Positions 35,483-50,100 of a stretch of 64,000 nucleotides of DNA are shown here, in pieces. The stretch is taken from NCBI GenBank assembly GCA_029582155.1, contig CM055899.1, positions 58,011,349 to 58,075,348 of the forward strand, given 5' to 3'. The notes under the pieces were generated by a model that was not told the DNA's origin, did no database searches, and was given only the letters and a program-made list of their open reading frames with translations. Position 1 is the stretch's first letter; every line of letters starts with the position of its first letter. The DNA is from Panopea generosa (taxonomy: Eukaryota > Mollusca > Bivalvia > Adapedonta > Hiatellidae). The translations under genes were made by a program, and so were the position numbers.

Positions 35483-37830
35483 AAATTATAAAACAGATGA
35501 AAGTATACAAAACACGATCATATTGTTTACAGTATATCATCAATTACATACACAATTCTCAAGAATCTTAAACACGTTTTAGTTCCGGTTAGACAATTCT
35601 GTTAGAAGGGATGGAATTTCAATCCAAACCAAAAGCGCCATGAATGATCTTTTTTGAATGACCAACACATTATATAATTATTTTTATCTAATACAATAAC
35701 ATATTTTACAACCATTGCTTTTAAGACGTCAAAGCATATGGTTCCAACGTCTCAGTGCAATAATTTTATCTAGGCCCCCACCCTGAGATATTCTTGCATA
35801 CTGGAATATCTACATTATTACCAGGGCTAGATATTTTTATATCACCCTAGGGCCGAGATAAATCAAGAATACCATGTTAGTGTCTGATATTATCGACTTT
35901 ATCAGGTGAGTCTTAAAAAAACAGGATGAGGCCCTGCATGTTCGACACTAACATGACATTTCTTTTTATCATGTCATTTTTTCTAATTTGTATATTTTAT
36001 GAAATTGAAAATCAGTTAAAAGTAGGTTTAAACGTAGTTCCTTCCAGGTCAAAATGTGAAATTATACACAATGATGTCATGTGCCTGATGAACTTTGCAT
36101 TAACCTGATAAACCTTGACATGATGAAATGTGACCTTAGAATCATGTATCACGTAACCTATAAAATAAATGACGTAAATCATATAATTTATTTAACTTCT
36201 TACAAGCATCTGGTGTAAAAAATAAATTGATGAATTGAAATATCAATTTTGTCCCGTTTTGGTGGATTTTTTATATATCTTTCCACGATTACACAAATTC
36301 TACAACTTGTAAACCTGTATGAACGATCACATTAAAATAAAAATGAAATCACGTGACTCATTAAACTTTTTAGTCTAATTCTTTGACAATACAGGGGCAG
36401 TGAGTAAGGGCATGTTTTAAACGTTTTGAAAAACTCCTAATATAGTTTCGTTCGAGATCCTTATTTGGCCGATTATCATACATGTAATTTAATATAGCAA
36501 AACATCGTGATAACACGTTTGTAGAATACATGCCTGTTCGTGTATTATCATTTACGTATTATCCATCCTTATTCGGTTATGGTATTAATTTATTTATACA
36601 TTCGTTTCGAATTTTTTATAGGCTATTTAAGTCATTATTGAACATTGTAAAAGCTTTGAATGTTTAGAAACCCGTCGCAATGAACGTCTGCTTTATGTAA
36701 CATATGTTAAGAGTGTAGACGCCAGTGCTCGTTAAATTCCGTTAATCTCCGTTGTTACAGCTTCTTGATGTTTGTATTGACTTTCTGCTCATTCTAAATG
36801 CAGTGTTGATGTTTACGCTGATATGGTGGCTATTTAATGCTAAATATTAAAAATAAAATGAGCATTTGGAGTTTAATTCAGTTTGTCAAAACAAGTACAG
36901 GGAATTTGTTTAAATGTCATTAAGATTTAATGTTAGAGGGAAGTACCTCAAGAAGATTTTGAGTAGAGCAACCAGTCTCTCGTTACAAATGCCACACATT
37001 TTATCATTGTCAAAATGTCCTTCTAGGCTCAAACCAATGAAATTAGCGATAAGAGGTGTATGCTGTTGTCACATTTACCAGTTCTGAAGACTTAAAAATA
37101 TATTAGGAATTGTGCACTTCAAATTTCTTTTTTTGTCGTTGAAATATTAGCGTATTAATGCTTTACAAAATTAAACATCAGAAAAATAATTATTCTAAAT
37201 TCTGCTTCGTGAAGAAAATCTTATACCTTAAAATGTACATGTTCTTTTGCATATCCATGTAAGATTTGTTAAGAATAGTTATTATAACGTAAATAAGTGT
37301 TTATTTGATTTATGTATATTTCGATAATTGTTATGCGTCAACAAATGTTTAATAATAATATTTGAACATGAGTGACAGCCCTCTTTTGTTAATAATCAAA
37401 ACCCGTATCTAATACTGTTTTTAACAAACCGCATCGGTTGTTATCACATCATCAGACAGTTGTTTGGCGTGTCTTCCAGTGGGGTAATTCGCAGCTGCTG
37501 TTTTAATATCTTATTTGTGATTTTATGTTTACCACATTGTTCGAGTTTATATATAATATACGGACATAATAGTTCAAGGTCACTATTGGCGAAACGCACA
37601 CATGTTTATAAAATTATAAATAAACTACATTGAACAAGCATGGTCGTTTTGGGCAACTGTGCAAGATGATTTCTAGGAAACATGGGAACATGTACAGGTA
37701 AAACATAGCTAAAGTTTAACCACGAGTGCTGTACTGCTGATGTCAAGATTTGTGTCACGTTAAATTGAATATTTAACCCATGCACATAAAAAGTTGGTAA
37801 CCGCAGCTATTTAATTACAATATGTGTGGA
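35483..37830. other. upstream non-coding region of C1qDC copy B
   Basis: Counterpart of 5005-7470. It includes the gap-free conserved block 36,439-36,848. No gene is supported; the 60-codon frame at 35,926-36,108 is discussed under the rejected items. Confidence 0.6.
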
Positions 37831-37990
37831 GTGTGTGGTCCAGTGGTAGAGTATCGGACCCAGGATCGGAGGGTCGTGGGTTTGATTGATGTCCTTCCTT
37901 GAGCAAGACACGTTATCAGCATATGCATATTTCTGGTTGCTCCCGGGCGTGATTTGTCTAAGTTGTGATAATCTGTTTCTCAACAAAAGT
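37831..37990 (+). mobile_element. tRNA-derived SINE (family 5), copy B
   Basis: TGGTCCAGTGGTAGAG and GGGTTTGATTGATG as in 7471-7632, at the same relative position. Confidence 0.6.
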
Positions 37991-38151
37991 AAACTACATC
38001 AGTTTAAACGCATTTTAATTGCAATAAAACCAATAGCTTGTATTTCTATTTAAGAATATTGAGCAGAAAAATGCAGCTTATACAATCATTAAAATATGTG
38101 GTGAAGGTTAATTCACTTTTAATTACTTATCCTTTTAATAGTCAAACATCA

Positions 38152-38397
38152 GGGGTAGTATTCACTAGTTATTCTTGAGAATATTCTTAGACTTGAACTT
38201 GAAAAAATCCAAATTTCAACCTTATATATCTTGTTTACTATAGAATGATTATAAGAGTTTATCTGACTATACATTAGGTGTCCCTGCATGCTTGCAAATG
38301 TTGGCCTAAAAATAGGTCTCTAAATGTGTTTTTCAAAATTCATGTTTGAGTTCAAGTCTAAGTATATTCTTGAGAATGGTTGGTGAAAACCACACCT
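38152..38397. mobile_element. MITE family 2, copy B
   Basis: Inverted ends TAGTATTCACTAGTTATTC and GAGAATGGTTGGTGAAAACC, counterpart of 7797-8050. Confidence 0.75.
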
Positions 38398-38767
38398 GTT
38401 GATTAAAAAGCATGATACAATGATACATTCCCGTTACGGGGTAACATGTATATAGAATTATTCTATTCTGGTAACGGTAACGAACTGGTATAAATTGATA
38501 AACCAATATAACGCACGTGCGTGTATCCTAATATCAGTTATATTAATAACATTAACTTGTTGCAGAATCTGAAGATTCTGGAGTTTCGAATAAACAATGC
38601 ACAATTTCAGTACGATGATACCAAACTAAACTAGGTTAAGCTATAACGACGTCAAGTTTCAAAGTTAACTTTGGTTGAGGTATTGTTCAGCTTTGTTATA
38701 TTACTTTATGGATTAAAGGGGCGTATAACATTCATCTTCTCTCACGTCAAATCAATCTTTACTTCTT

Positions 38768-39020
38768 TGAAGCCTGACCTGGCTAGCTCAGTCGGTAGCT
38801 CGTCTGACTACCAATCCGGGATGATGAGTTCGAACGCCCATCAGGCGACAGTATTCGTGATAATTTATATACGGCATTACGTTTTACTGTCATTCGTCTC
38901 TCAGCTCTGATTCAAATGTGAAAGTTATCAGTTACTTGCAGAAATCGGGTCGGCTCTAATACTGGTTAACCTTCCAGGATCCTAGAAAAGAGTGGTTAGG
39001 ATTAACTGATCAATTGTTAG
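38768..39020 (+). mobile_element. tRNA-derived SINE (family 4), copy B
   Basis: Better-preserved head than in copy A: CTGGCTAGCTCAGTCGGTAG, then GAGTTCGAACGCCCATCAGG. Paralogous to 8427-8672. Confidence 0.72.
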
Positions 39021-39065
39021 CCTTCAATGGTATAAAAATGACAATAACTATGCAAGCAAAGTGTA

Positions 39066-40675
39066 TAACCATTTGAAACTATTGATAACCAAGAGTAACC
39101 ATATGAAACTATTGATAACCAAGTGTAACCATATGAAACTATTGATAACAAAGTATAACCATATGAAACTATTGATAACCAAGTGTAACCATATGAAACT
39201 ATTGATAACCAAGTGTAACTATATGAACCTATTGATAACCAAGTGTAACTATATGAACCTATTGATAACCAAGTATAACCATATGAAACTATTGATGACC
39301 AAGTGTAACTATATGAAACTATTGATAACCAATTACAACCATATGAAACTATTGATAACCAAGTGTAACATTATGGAAATATTGATAACCAAGTATAAAA
39401 AATGAAACTATTGATAACCAAGCTACATGAAACTATTGATTACCAAATGTAACTATTTGAAAAGATGTATAACTAAGTATAACTATATGAAACTATTGAT
39501 AACCAAATGTAACTATATGCAACTATTGATAATCAAGTACAACCATATGAAACGATTGATAACGAAGTGAAACTATATGCAACTATTGATTACCAATGGT
39601 ATTTATATAAAACTATTGATAACCAAGTACAACTATATGTAACTATTATTAACCAAGTGTAACTATATGAAACTATTGATAAACAAATGTAAATATATGC
39701 AGCTATTGGTAACAAAGTACAACCATATGAAACGATTGATAACCAAGTGCAACTATATGCAACTATTCATAACCAAGTGTTACCATATGGAATTATTAAT
39801 AACCAAGTCTAGCTATATAAAACTATTGATAACCAAGTGTAACCATATGTAACGATTGATAACCAGGTAAAACTATATGCAACTATTAATAACCAAGTGT
39901 AATTATATTAAACTATTGATAATCAAGTAAAACCATATGAAACTGTATAATCAAGTGTTACTATATGAATCTATTGATAACCAAGAATAATCATATGAAA
40001 TAATTGATAACCAAGTGTAATTACATGAAACTATTGATAACCAAGTATAACCATATGAAATTATTGATAACCAAGAGTAACTATACCTAACTATTGATAA
40101 CCAAGTACAACCTAATGAACCTATTGGTAACCAAGTGTAACTATATGAAACACTTGATAACCAAGTACAACTATATGCAACTATTGATAACCAAGTGTAA
40201 CTATATGAAACTATTGATAACCAAGTGTAACTATATGCAACTATTGAAAACTAAGTGCAACTATAATTATGCAACTATTGTTTACCAAATATAACCATTT
40301 GAAATCATTGATAACCAAGTGTAAATATATGAAAATATTGATAACAAAGTATACCCATATGAATCTATTGATAACCAAGTGTAACCATATGCAACTATTG
40401 ATAAATAAGTATAACCATATCAAACTATTGATAACCAAGTACAACCATATGAAACTATAGATAACCAAGTATAACGGTATGAAACGATTGATAACCAGGT
40501 GCATCTTTATGCAACTATTGATAACCAATATATCCATATGAAATTATTGCTAACCAAGTGTATCTTTATGCCACTATTGATAAATAAGTATAACCATATG
40601 AAATTATTGACAACCAAATGTAACTATAAGAAAACAATTGGAATTGATTGGTAACCAATTATAACTATAAAAAGC
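39066..40675. repeat. 30-bp minisatellite, copy B (about 53 copies)
   Basis: Same 30-bp unit as 8711-10,265 (ACTATTGATAACCAAGTGTA). Its early part (39,070-39,390) is more homogeneous than anything in copy A, which points to local re-homogenisation. Confidence 0.96.
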
Positions 40676-41027
40676 TGTATATTTTAGTATTTTAGTAGTT
40701 TATTTAAACTTTTGACGTGACACTATTTTTAGAATTATTAGGAAAACCGTCCACAAAATACAACTTTATATTTCAATCCATTTGAGTGTTTTCTATCACA
40801 CATATAAAACAGATGAAAACTTTTTATTACACATGTGTCATATGTGAAGACAAATGTGTGAAATGATACACCTTTCAACCGTTTAATCATAGTATCATTG
40901 CGCATTCATAGAAAATACACACTGCACGTTTTAGATGTGTTTTATTCATACTAACGCGTGGGCAAATCTTTATTAAAATACATTTTTGTATAACCTTCGT
41001 TTCATTTATACCAAAATTGTAGGTCTA
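40676..41027. other. interval between the 30-bp and 101-bp arrays, copy B only
   Basis: About 350 bp with no counterpart in copy A, where the two arrays abut at about 10,266. It shows scraps resembling the 101-bp unit (ACACATGTGTCATATGTG). No gene. Confidence 0.5.
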
Positions 41028-41712
41028 TAAAACTAACGAAAATAAACGCTTGATTACATATTATGATGTGTGCGAATGCACATGTTCCACATGTTATACC
41101 TTCAGAAGAATCTATCAGGTTTATAAAACTGATGAAAATAAAACGTTTGATTACACGTTTGCCATTCATGTTATGATGTATGGTAATGCACATGTGTCAC
41201 ATATTATACCTTCTATAAGCTTTAGAAAAATGATGAAAATAAAACGCTTGATTACACATTTGTCATACATGTTATACCTTCTATCAGGTCTATAAAACTG
41301 ATGACAATAAAACGCTTGATTACACATTTGTCATACATTTTATGATGTATGGGAATGCACATGTGCCACATGTTATACCTTCTATAAGGTTTATAAAACT
41401 GATGAAAATAAAACGCTTGATTACACATTTGCCATACATGTTATGATGTATGCCATTGCACATGTGCCACATATTCTATAAGGTTTATAAAACTGATGAA
41501 AGTAAAAGCTACGATTACACATTTGTCATACATGTTAGGATGTATAGGAATGCACATGTGCCACATGTTATGCCTTCTATAAGGTTTATAAAACTGACGA
41601 TAATAAAACGCTTGTTTAAACATTTGTCATACATGTTATTATGTATGCGAATGTACATGTGCTAATGTTATACCTTCTATAAGGTTAATAAAACTGATGA
41701 AAATAAAAAAGG
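41028..41712. repeat. 101-bp minisatellite, copy B (about 7 copies)
   Basis: Units with CGCTTGATTACACATTTG, CATACATGTTATGATGTATG and CCTTCTATAAGGTTTATAA, several of them truncated. Copy A has about 17. Confidence 0.95.
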
Positions 41713-41762
41713 ATTATTACACGTTTTGTAATATCTGCCAACTATTCCAATGTGTTAGCATA

Positions 41763-41995
41763 GACTATGTTAAATTTTATTATGAATGGGGTTTAACGCC
41801 ATTTTCAACACATGTCAGGTTATATATGGCATATCCAGTTTTACTGGTGGAGGAAGACCTCAGACTGAGTCAGACTGAGTAGAACCACCGTCCTTCCGCA
41901 AGTAACTGGAAACTTTCTCACATAAAGTTTTTGGAGCGAGCGGGACTCGAACCTACGACCATAGCGATGAGAGGTAAGTGATCGACTATGTTAAA
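41763..41995 (-). mobile_element. SINE family 1 insertion with 12-bp target-site duplication
   Basis: The insert (41,775-41,983) is flanked by direct repeats GACTATGTTAAA at 41,763-41,774 and 41,984-41,995. Copy A has the empty site at about 12,083 (AGACAACGTTAAAGAAAG). On the minus strand it reads from GATCACTTACCTCTCATCG, so the first part of the tRNA head (A-box region) is missing: a 5'-truncated insertion. The B-box GGTTCGAGTCCC and the 3' body GGGGTTTAACGCC are intact. It was inserted after the segmental duplication. Confidence 0.93.
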
Positions 41996-43854
41996 GAAAG
42001 ACAATGTGAATTTTAAATGGATTTTGACCAAACAACAAATCATTTGGAAACTTTATGAAGATATTTCCATATGCAACTATTGAAATGAAATTATTACAAT
42101 ATGAAACATCATATTTACTGATAGGCATAGTACCACCATTGCAAAACAGGAAGTGCTTCTGTGGGGTAGTCGCATGATGGCTGCCATAATAATCCTAGTT
42201 TCTTTTTCTTTTTCTCTACAAATGCATTTTCACATTTTTTATTGTCATTTTGTGGTTTGGGTGGCATTGTTATTCTATTGGAACATTTCAGATGCATTGT
42301 CATGTTTGAATTGTGAAATAAGAAAAAAAAAGATTTTGAGATGGTGGGTATGAATACAACATGTTGGCAGTTTTTCAACAGTGTTTCCACTTTACAGAAA
42401 AAGAATCTGATGTATGACACATGATCCCTACATTTTTCCATTATAATTTGGTAGTGTAAAGTTTGGCAAACAAGAATTTGTAAGTTTTACTTATTTCATT
42501 TGGGATTCTCTATGAATGACAATCTTTCAAAACTTTTATCATATACTATAGAATAAAGAACAAAAACCAATGGTTGGGTTACGCCTACAGTGAGGAAATC
42601 TTCTTTAAAATACAAGTTGATAGTCGTTTGATACATGTTTATTATTTTTATTTAACTGATTAAAATTATATTTTTGAAATACACATGACAACCTTTCAAC
42701 TTTTATCTAATAACTCTTACTAGAGTAACCTAAGTGCTCCAAACGCACCGTAATGTTAGTGCATTGGCAATTTCAGAACGCAAATCCATTGGGAATAGTT
42801 CGGTTTATAGTGTTGTTAATGTTTTAAATCATCACATTTTCCTGTGTACCTTTAAAACTTATATCCGTGCATTATATATAAAACAAAGTTTCGTATATTA
42901 TCTAGGACAATCGCACATGCACAAGCCAATTTTAACATTTAAACTCTACTTCAGGTCGAGCAGAAAGATAAATTATAGTGTTTGTTTTTGATGCCACGAT
43001 GTGTTCACTTCCCAGAAACTGTAAACTGGGTCAACTTGTATACGAACATAAACCGTACATCTAGACACGAAGGTAGATGACTTTGATTAATAAGTATTGT
43101 TCAAACTCATTTTAATAACTTCTTTGAAATAATTCACATGACAACACATGGTGTATTATCATATAACGGTTATATATATATTTATACAAAGTGCGTTTTC
43201 CTGAACATTAAATTGAATGTTTACATATAATGTTTACATTCTTTTGGACACGTGACGTATAAATTAGATCATTTGAAACACACGTTTTATCTCCAATCAA
43301 TTAATTTGCAGTCGTAACGTGTCCTACAAAAGTATCAGGGACAAAATACATATATAGGAAAATAATGGAATAAGAAAGAAACACTTGCGAGCTTGTATTG
43401 TTATGATATTTAATGTAGAATATAAATATACGTATATACAACTCAAATACAATTCCTTTTACTAATGGTACACAATATTTGTATTAGAGTTAGTAAAACA
43501 TGCATGTTATTTAGTATGGTATATTTGAAAATTTGGTAAAAAGTCATTTTTTAAAACAATGCAATGAGAAATCAGATAACATGTCTAAGATTAAACTCTC
43601 ACGATTTTGATATTGAATTAGAAAGAGTAGTACAACAAATAGAGAAAATGCCATTGAATCTGAGTAATATTTTACCATGATGCCCAAGATACCATAGCAT
43701 TAGAGTCTTATATTTAAAACCCCTATATCTTGGCCCTCTGTTCAAACATTTCCAATTATTATATTGAATAAAAATATATATATTTTAAAACTTCGAGAAA
43801 AAATATATCTGAAGTTTTTAAGCTAGGCAACTTAAGCACTATAACAGGACTATG
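41996..43854. other. non-coding stretch conserved between copies
   Basis: Counterpart of 12,090-13,967. No gene is supported. Confidence 0.6.
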
Positions 43855-44312
43855 ATAATAATAATACAAACTGTTGTAATGATAAAACCATTGTACTGAT
43901 AAAAACGTTGGATTAATGAAACTGTTGTAATAATGAAACTGTTGTAATAATAAAACTGATGTACTGATAAAAATGTTGGATTAATGAAACTGTTGTAATA
44001 ATAAAACTATTGTACTAATAAAAATGTTGGATTAATGAAACTGTTGTAATAATAAAACTGTTGTAATAATAATACAAACTGTTGTTATAATAAAACTATT
44101 GTACTGATAAAAATGTTGGATTAATGAAACTGTTGTCATAATGAAACTGTTGTAATAATAAAACTGATGTACTGATAAAAATGTTGGATTAATGAAACTG
44201 TTGTAATAATAAAACTGTTCTAATAATAAAACTATTGTACTGATAAAAATGTTTGATTAATGAAACTGTTGTAATAATGAAACTGTTGTAATAATAAAAC
44301 TGATGTAATGAA
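43855..44312. repeat. AATAATAAAACTGTTGTA-type array, copy B (expanded)
   Basis: About 460 bp against about 130 bp in copy A. A longer unit with GATAAAAATGTTGGATTAAT recurs about every 65-110 bp within it. Confidence 0.88.
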
Positions 44313-44589
44313 AACCCCTATAGAATGTTATTGTTACCCATACTGTACATGTGTTTAGCCTAGTAATAAGTATATATTATTACATGCACCTGTGTGTGTA
44401 TAGTATTGACGATTTTGTAATGTATTTGTTTTACGGCATACCAACACATTGTAGGTTATTCAACGCCAACAGTTAGGAAGATTCAAGGTTCACTCTACAT
44501 GCAAAAAAAACAACAACAAATTAACATGCAGATTAAAAATTTGTTTCAGCCAATTCTATAAATTGTCGCTTCTTACAACATGCATAAGC

Positions 44590-45195
44590 CACAGTGATCC
44601 TATTCATGCCATCAACCATATAGCTCCCTGTAACCACAGGGGTTGGTAATTTAACCGCAATAATGAACATGACAAATCATGATAAAATGAACCTAACATA
44701 CATTCGGAGGACTTCTACCCCTCTGCAGAGATCGGCAGTGATTTTATTCTTGCCATCACCCATATAGCTCCCTGGAACCTCACAAGGGTTGGTAATTAAA
44801 CCACAATAATGAACATGACAAAAATTGATAAAATAAACCTGACATACATTCGGAGGACTTCTACCCCTCTGAAGAGATCGGCAGTGATTTAATTCTTGCC
44901 ATCACACATATAGCTCCCTGGAACCTCACAAGGGTTGGTAATTAAACCACAATAATAAACATGACAAAAATTGATAAACTGAACCTGACATACATTCTGA
45001 GGACTTCTACCCCTCTGAAGAGATCGGCAGTGATTTTATTCTTGCCATCACACATATAGCTCCCTGGAACCACACAAGGGTTGGTAATTAAACCACAATA
45101 ATGAACATGACAAAAATTGATAAACTGAACCTGACATACATTCTGAGGACTTCTACCCCTCTGCAGAGATCGGCAGTGATTTTATTCTTGCCCGG
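44590..45195. repeat. 145-bp tandem repeat, copy B (about 4 copies)
   Basis: GGCAGTGAT markers near 44,734, 44,880, 45,026 and 45,171. Several units share variants not seen in copy A (CATATAGCTCCCTGGAACC, CTGAAGAGATC), implying amplification within copy B after the duplication. Confidence 0.94.
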
Positions 45196-47139
45196 AACCA
45201 CACGGGTTCATTTTAAATGAGCACAAATGCAAATGTTTACTGATATTCATAATAAAATTCGATGACATTTTATTTCGACGTTTTGTTTTTGTTCATGTAT
45301 ACAATGTATATAAGCTGATGCGTAGTAACTTATTTATCACAAAATGTAGAATATAAAAGTTTAAACTAGATAAACAGAAGCGCAACACGTGGGCATTGTT
45401 GATCTTTATTTATGAAATTCGTCAGTAGTTCTGACTGTAGCTAATAACCAGAGTGTATTCTTTGCACGTGCATGACGAGATGATAAAAGCAATGATTATG
45501 AAAACAGATTTTGCATTTGTGTGTCATAAGAGATAAATAACACATGGCCAGATCTTACAGTACGCTGGTGCCAAACTGGTGGTGAAACTGCCAAATTTAA
45601 GAATTTAAAATTTGTTTCAGATGCCGTCCAACTTAAATTGGCAATGCACTCATTCTTTTAAGAATCAACATGCGTGAGCTGTATAATAGTACGGTCACGT
45701 GTTTTATCCAATGCGTTTTAATTTGGTTTGAAAGAGAATAGCATGCTTTATGAGATGGTGTTTCGTCCGTCTGTTTTATTGAGAGCATAACAACAGCTTC
45801 TTAAAATTGATATATCAGGCCTAAAGATAACAAAGTAGCCAGGTTATCATGAGTTTAGACATCCTCGGCCAATTCCGTTATCACTCGGTGTTAGAATCAA
45901 TAAGGATAATCGTAGAGTTGATAATTTGCGACGGTCTTCCTCCACCAATAAAACTCGATATGCCATATATAACCTGAAATGTGTTGAAACAGGCGTTCAA
46001 CCCCATTCAAATAAAAAAACACAAAAACATAATAACTGCTTATGACAGGTTTAACTGTACCATTATCGTAAAAAACTTCCTAGCACACAGTATTAGCATT
46101 ATCACTTAAATGCACGTTTCATGCGAACTGAGACGATATGAACCACACTAACTGGGCTAATGCGACTACTTCCATTATTTCAACCTGAAGACGGCCAGTA
46201 AAGCAACATGTGATAAAAAGAATGTATTGTTATTCCGAAAATATATACTTTGAATGGTATTTTAATTGGGTTTAACACCATTTTCAACATATTTCAAGTC
46301 ATATGTGTCGTAATCAGTTGAACTGGACTCCAAACTACGACCTTAGCGTTGAGAGGTAAGTGATCTTGAGACGGCACTTTAAAACAGACCGAAATAATAT
46401 GTCATCAATTTGTTTGTATTGATAGTTATTTTTCTATCTTTTATAAAATTAAGTTAAATAACAGTTAGCAAGATAAATCTTATAAAGAACAATAACCGAT
46501 GCATGGATATAATTTAGAGTGAAAGGGGAGTTATCTCCCGTTGAGAACGAAACGATGAGACATGTTAGTAAGTATGTTAGTATACATTTTATTAGGTTTA
46601 GCATTATTACACACTACTAGTTTTATAATTAATCAATGGCATTATATTGAAATTTGTGTTATTTAATTTGCATAATGTCAAGGACAATCAAATAGAAACA
46701 ACCACGAGACTGTGCAAAATGTGCTTTTTTTGCATATGAGCAGAGCTGGGTGATATTACATGCACAACCCATAAAATGAAAAACAGTGTTACCTTATGTC
46801 TAAAAAATATATCATAATATATGAAAGAGATGTATCGAATACCCTTAATAACATGGTATTATACACATTTTAGCCAGTTTAGTTGATACTAATTTCTTTT
46901 AGCTCGATTGCGATGAAAGCTCAGAGCGTATATGAACCAGGAACTAGGACTTATTACATGATTGCCACAGTAGCTTGTGTTAAATGAATAACTTTCAGAC
47001 AGCAATAATAATTGAACCATTGGCGAACTGTAATTGAAACGTATGTGCTTACACATAAAAGTATTGCACACAATCAGATAATCGGCGAGGTGGTTCTAAT
47101 AATTTATGATAATCGGTCCGAATGATCTCCGAGCTTAAT
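45196..47139. other. copy B stretch with SINE family 1 and 3 fragments
   Basis: Holds SINE family 1 pieces at 45,928-46,020 (+) and 46,258-46,385 (-), a SINE family 3 piece at 46,868-46,938 (-), and 43-bp-type repeats at 47,077-47,139 (GATAATCGGCGAGGTGG, CCGAATGATCTCCGAGC). No gene. Confidence 0.7.
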
Positions 47140-50100
47140 TAGTCTGGTACCCTGCCCAACTTCATTCCGTTACCCTTCATTACGAAGGTCATGTATTGGC
47201 TAGCGCCATCTCTATTTCCGTTTTTGTAAACAAACACAGAACGTGCGTTTATGATGTGACTTGAACAAACCTTTTGATACCGTTGTGGGGAATCAATGTA
47301 CATGGTCATGTTATTTCGATCTAATGCAACACATAGTATAAATGAGCTGCAATTAAGTTGTTTGCACCGAAATTATGACCGATGGATCAAGTTTTGAAAT
47401 GGATTCCAAAACACGTTTTCAAAGTCTAATTTTTTCGTTAGGCGTGGCCTTGTCTTCTGACACATTTTTCTAGATAGCCCAAGTCAATTCCTTTTTTTTT
47501 GATAGCCAATTATTAAAAAGGCCCTTCGTATTTGTGAAATTAGAGTCTTTTTTTTATTTTTATCACCCCACCCATCGAATTCAAACGCTAAAAATGCCCA
47601 CCTAGCTTGATTTAGAAGTTGGGGAGGGACAGCTTTTATATTATTTGGATGTCTGATGTGCTTTCACGAGACACATAAAAAACAATCTTTAAATGCTTAT
47701 TAGAGACGTTCAATATGTTGCACTAACACACATACTAGTTTCACTTTCTTTATATTTAAATCACACGCATACAAAAAATCATGCTATTAAGGTATAGATT
47801 GGTGATAACAATATAATCTTGCTGGCTGCTGTCCTTCAGTTTAGACTAGGGACACTGGGTTCGACTCCCAGAAGATTAATACATATGTCATCGATACCAT
47901 AGCTTTAGAAGCATGCTTCTTTTTTATCATTTATTTAAATATTTACTTTACTTTTCCAAACCCAGACGCTTTATACAAAGAGTTGATATATTGGTACAAG
48001 CCTTGGTCAGATAGTATATACAGGGTGCAGTAGCTTTAGCCGCAGAGATATGCAGACGTCCGGATGGTGACATGAAGTTTGCATGTTCTAAGTCATATGC
48101 ATTACCATATAATGAATCGTCATACTCATGCTAAACCACCTGGAACTGGATTAGTTAATTAAGGCACATTATACTAAACAGACAGTGGCTACCATTTCCC
48201 TAATAATGCTAGTAATTTTGCACATTATTCGAGGGTCCAATGGTGAATTACTATACAAAAAAATGAAATGTTAATGAAATGTGAGCTCATTCCACCAACA
48301 CCACCAGGCTCCTGTTTCACCAATACAATATTTATTCTTAAATACTTAAAAACTTAAATATAAGAAAAGCAGTCAGATGATCAAGATTTTTAGACTTGTT
48401 CAAGTAAACCTGCATAATGTTTTATTGATATTGATTATATTTTAGATAAATTACTAGTCAAAACTTAGTTAATTTTGTAGCATGTATTTAAAGAAAAAAT
48501 GTTGGTGAAACAGAAGCCTGGTCATTTGCTACCAGAGAGCACATGTTGAGATATGTTTTGGGAGTTCATGTACTCAAATGACCTTAAATCACAAAGTATA
48601 CAATTTATTATTTTTATCTTTACACCATTCAATTTGGCTATCCTTATACCATGTAGAAAAACGAGTTGCAAGCTTAAGCTTTTCCTAATAAGCTCAAATC
48701 AGCCGGTTGAGCAATCCATATACTATGAATTAATCTGAAATGACATTGTCATATTGTATTTTACAGCTTGAGATGACATTGTATATATTTTGTCACATCC
48801 CTAATCTTATTTTTGCAAGGGCATACATGCTCTAATTGTGCACCATGAGTTATATAGGTAGTTTTTTTAACTCGCACAGCCATATTGATATCTTTAATTT
48901 GAAATATATATTGATTAGATAAATATTTCATAAATCCCTGTGAGCTCCATTGTAACACAGCCACAACCAAGGTTGAAGCCCCGATAGCATGGAAAGGCAT
49001 TTTGGTAGCTCATCCCTTGTGATTACAGTTAGTGATAAGACTGATGTAATGTGTATATACATATTTAGGCATATATTATCATACATATATGACTGTGAAC
49101 TCACATACAAAAAAGTACATATTTCTTCTCTTTTTATGTTTTATCTACGGATAAAGGTTTTTTCTTTGATGGCAAATTGGACGAGTCCCCATTACAAGCT
49201 GGTGAGAGCTCTGTTCTGACAGCTACTAAGTTCTGCAACAGACGTCGAAAGGAACTTCAGTAAGTTACCGTTGGTGTTGAGACTAATAGTATATACAGAT
49301 ACATATTTAAGCATATATTATCATACACATATGACTGTGCACACACATAAAAAAACGTATATAACTATTTTTTTTATTTTCAGACTAGAAAGAAATTTCC
49401 CTGAGGGAAAAAAGCAAAGATGTCCAAGCCTCTGGTGCTGGTGCACCGTCTGACAAGATAATCCGGAGAAAAAGGAAACTTTCAGCATACCAAACAGAAT
49501 ACCAGTAGGTCATATATGACGGACAGATGTAATAGTGGAGGAAGACCTCAAATGCATGTACTTATTTAAGAAAGACTCCTACATTAGTCTCGGTAAAACC
49601 ACTGTCCTTCTGTAAGTCACTGACAAACTTTCTCACTAGTTAAAAATAACAAGCTATAATAAAATTATACCTGATCTGTTTCTTTGACTCTTGCAGAGAA
49701 GGTCACAGTTGGTGAACGTAGTGTTCTCCCTCATTTTACCGATGTATTTGCTAAGTAAAATCTTGACACCCCAGCGCTTGACTATAAGAAATGGTATTTC
49801 CCTAGATCTTGATTTTTTTTTAAAAAAAATGCAAAAGCTAACTTTCCTCTAAATCGTTATTTTTCTTTGCATATCTTTTCTCATTTTAATACCTAAAAGG
49901 AAACATACTACATATGATGACTTAAACTGAGTAATACAAGTTTTACCAGTGAAATATATTTCAATGAGTGTCTTAGACAGCACGTGAAATCCCCTTTGGA
50001 GCCGAGCCTACTATCGTTAGCCTAAGACATGATCTCATCTTTCAGACAGGACTTATTTATCATCAGTAACCCTTGCATTAACACCATGCTATCCATTTTT

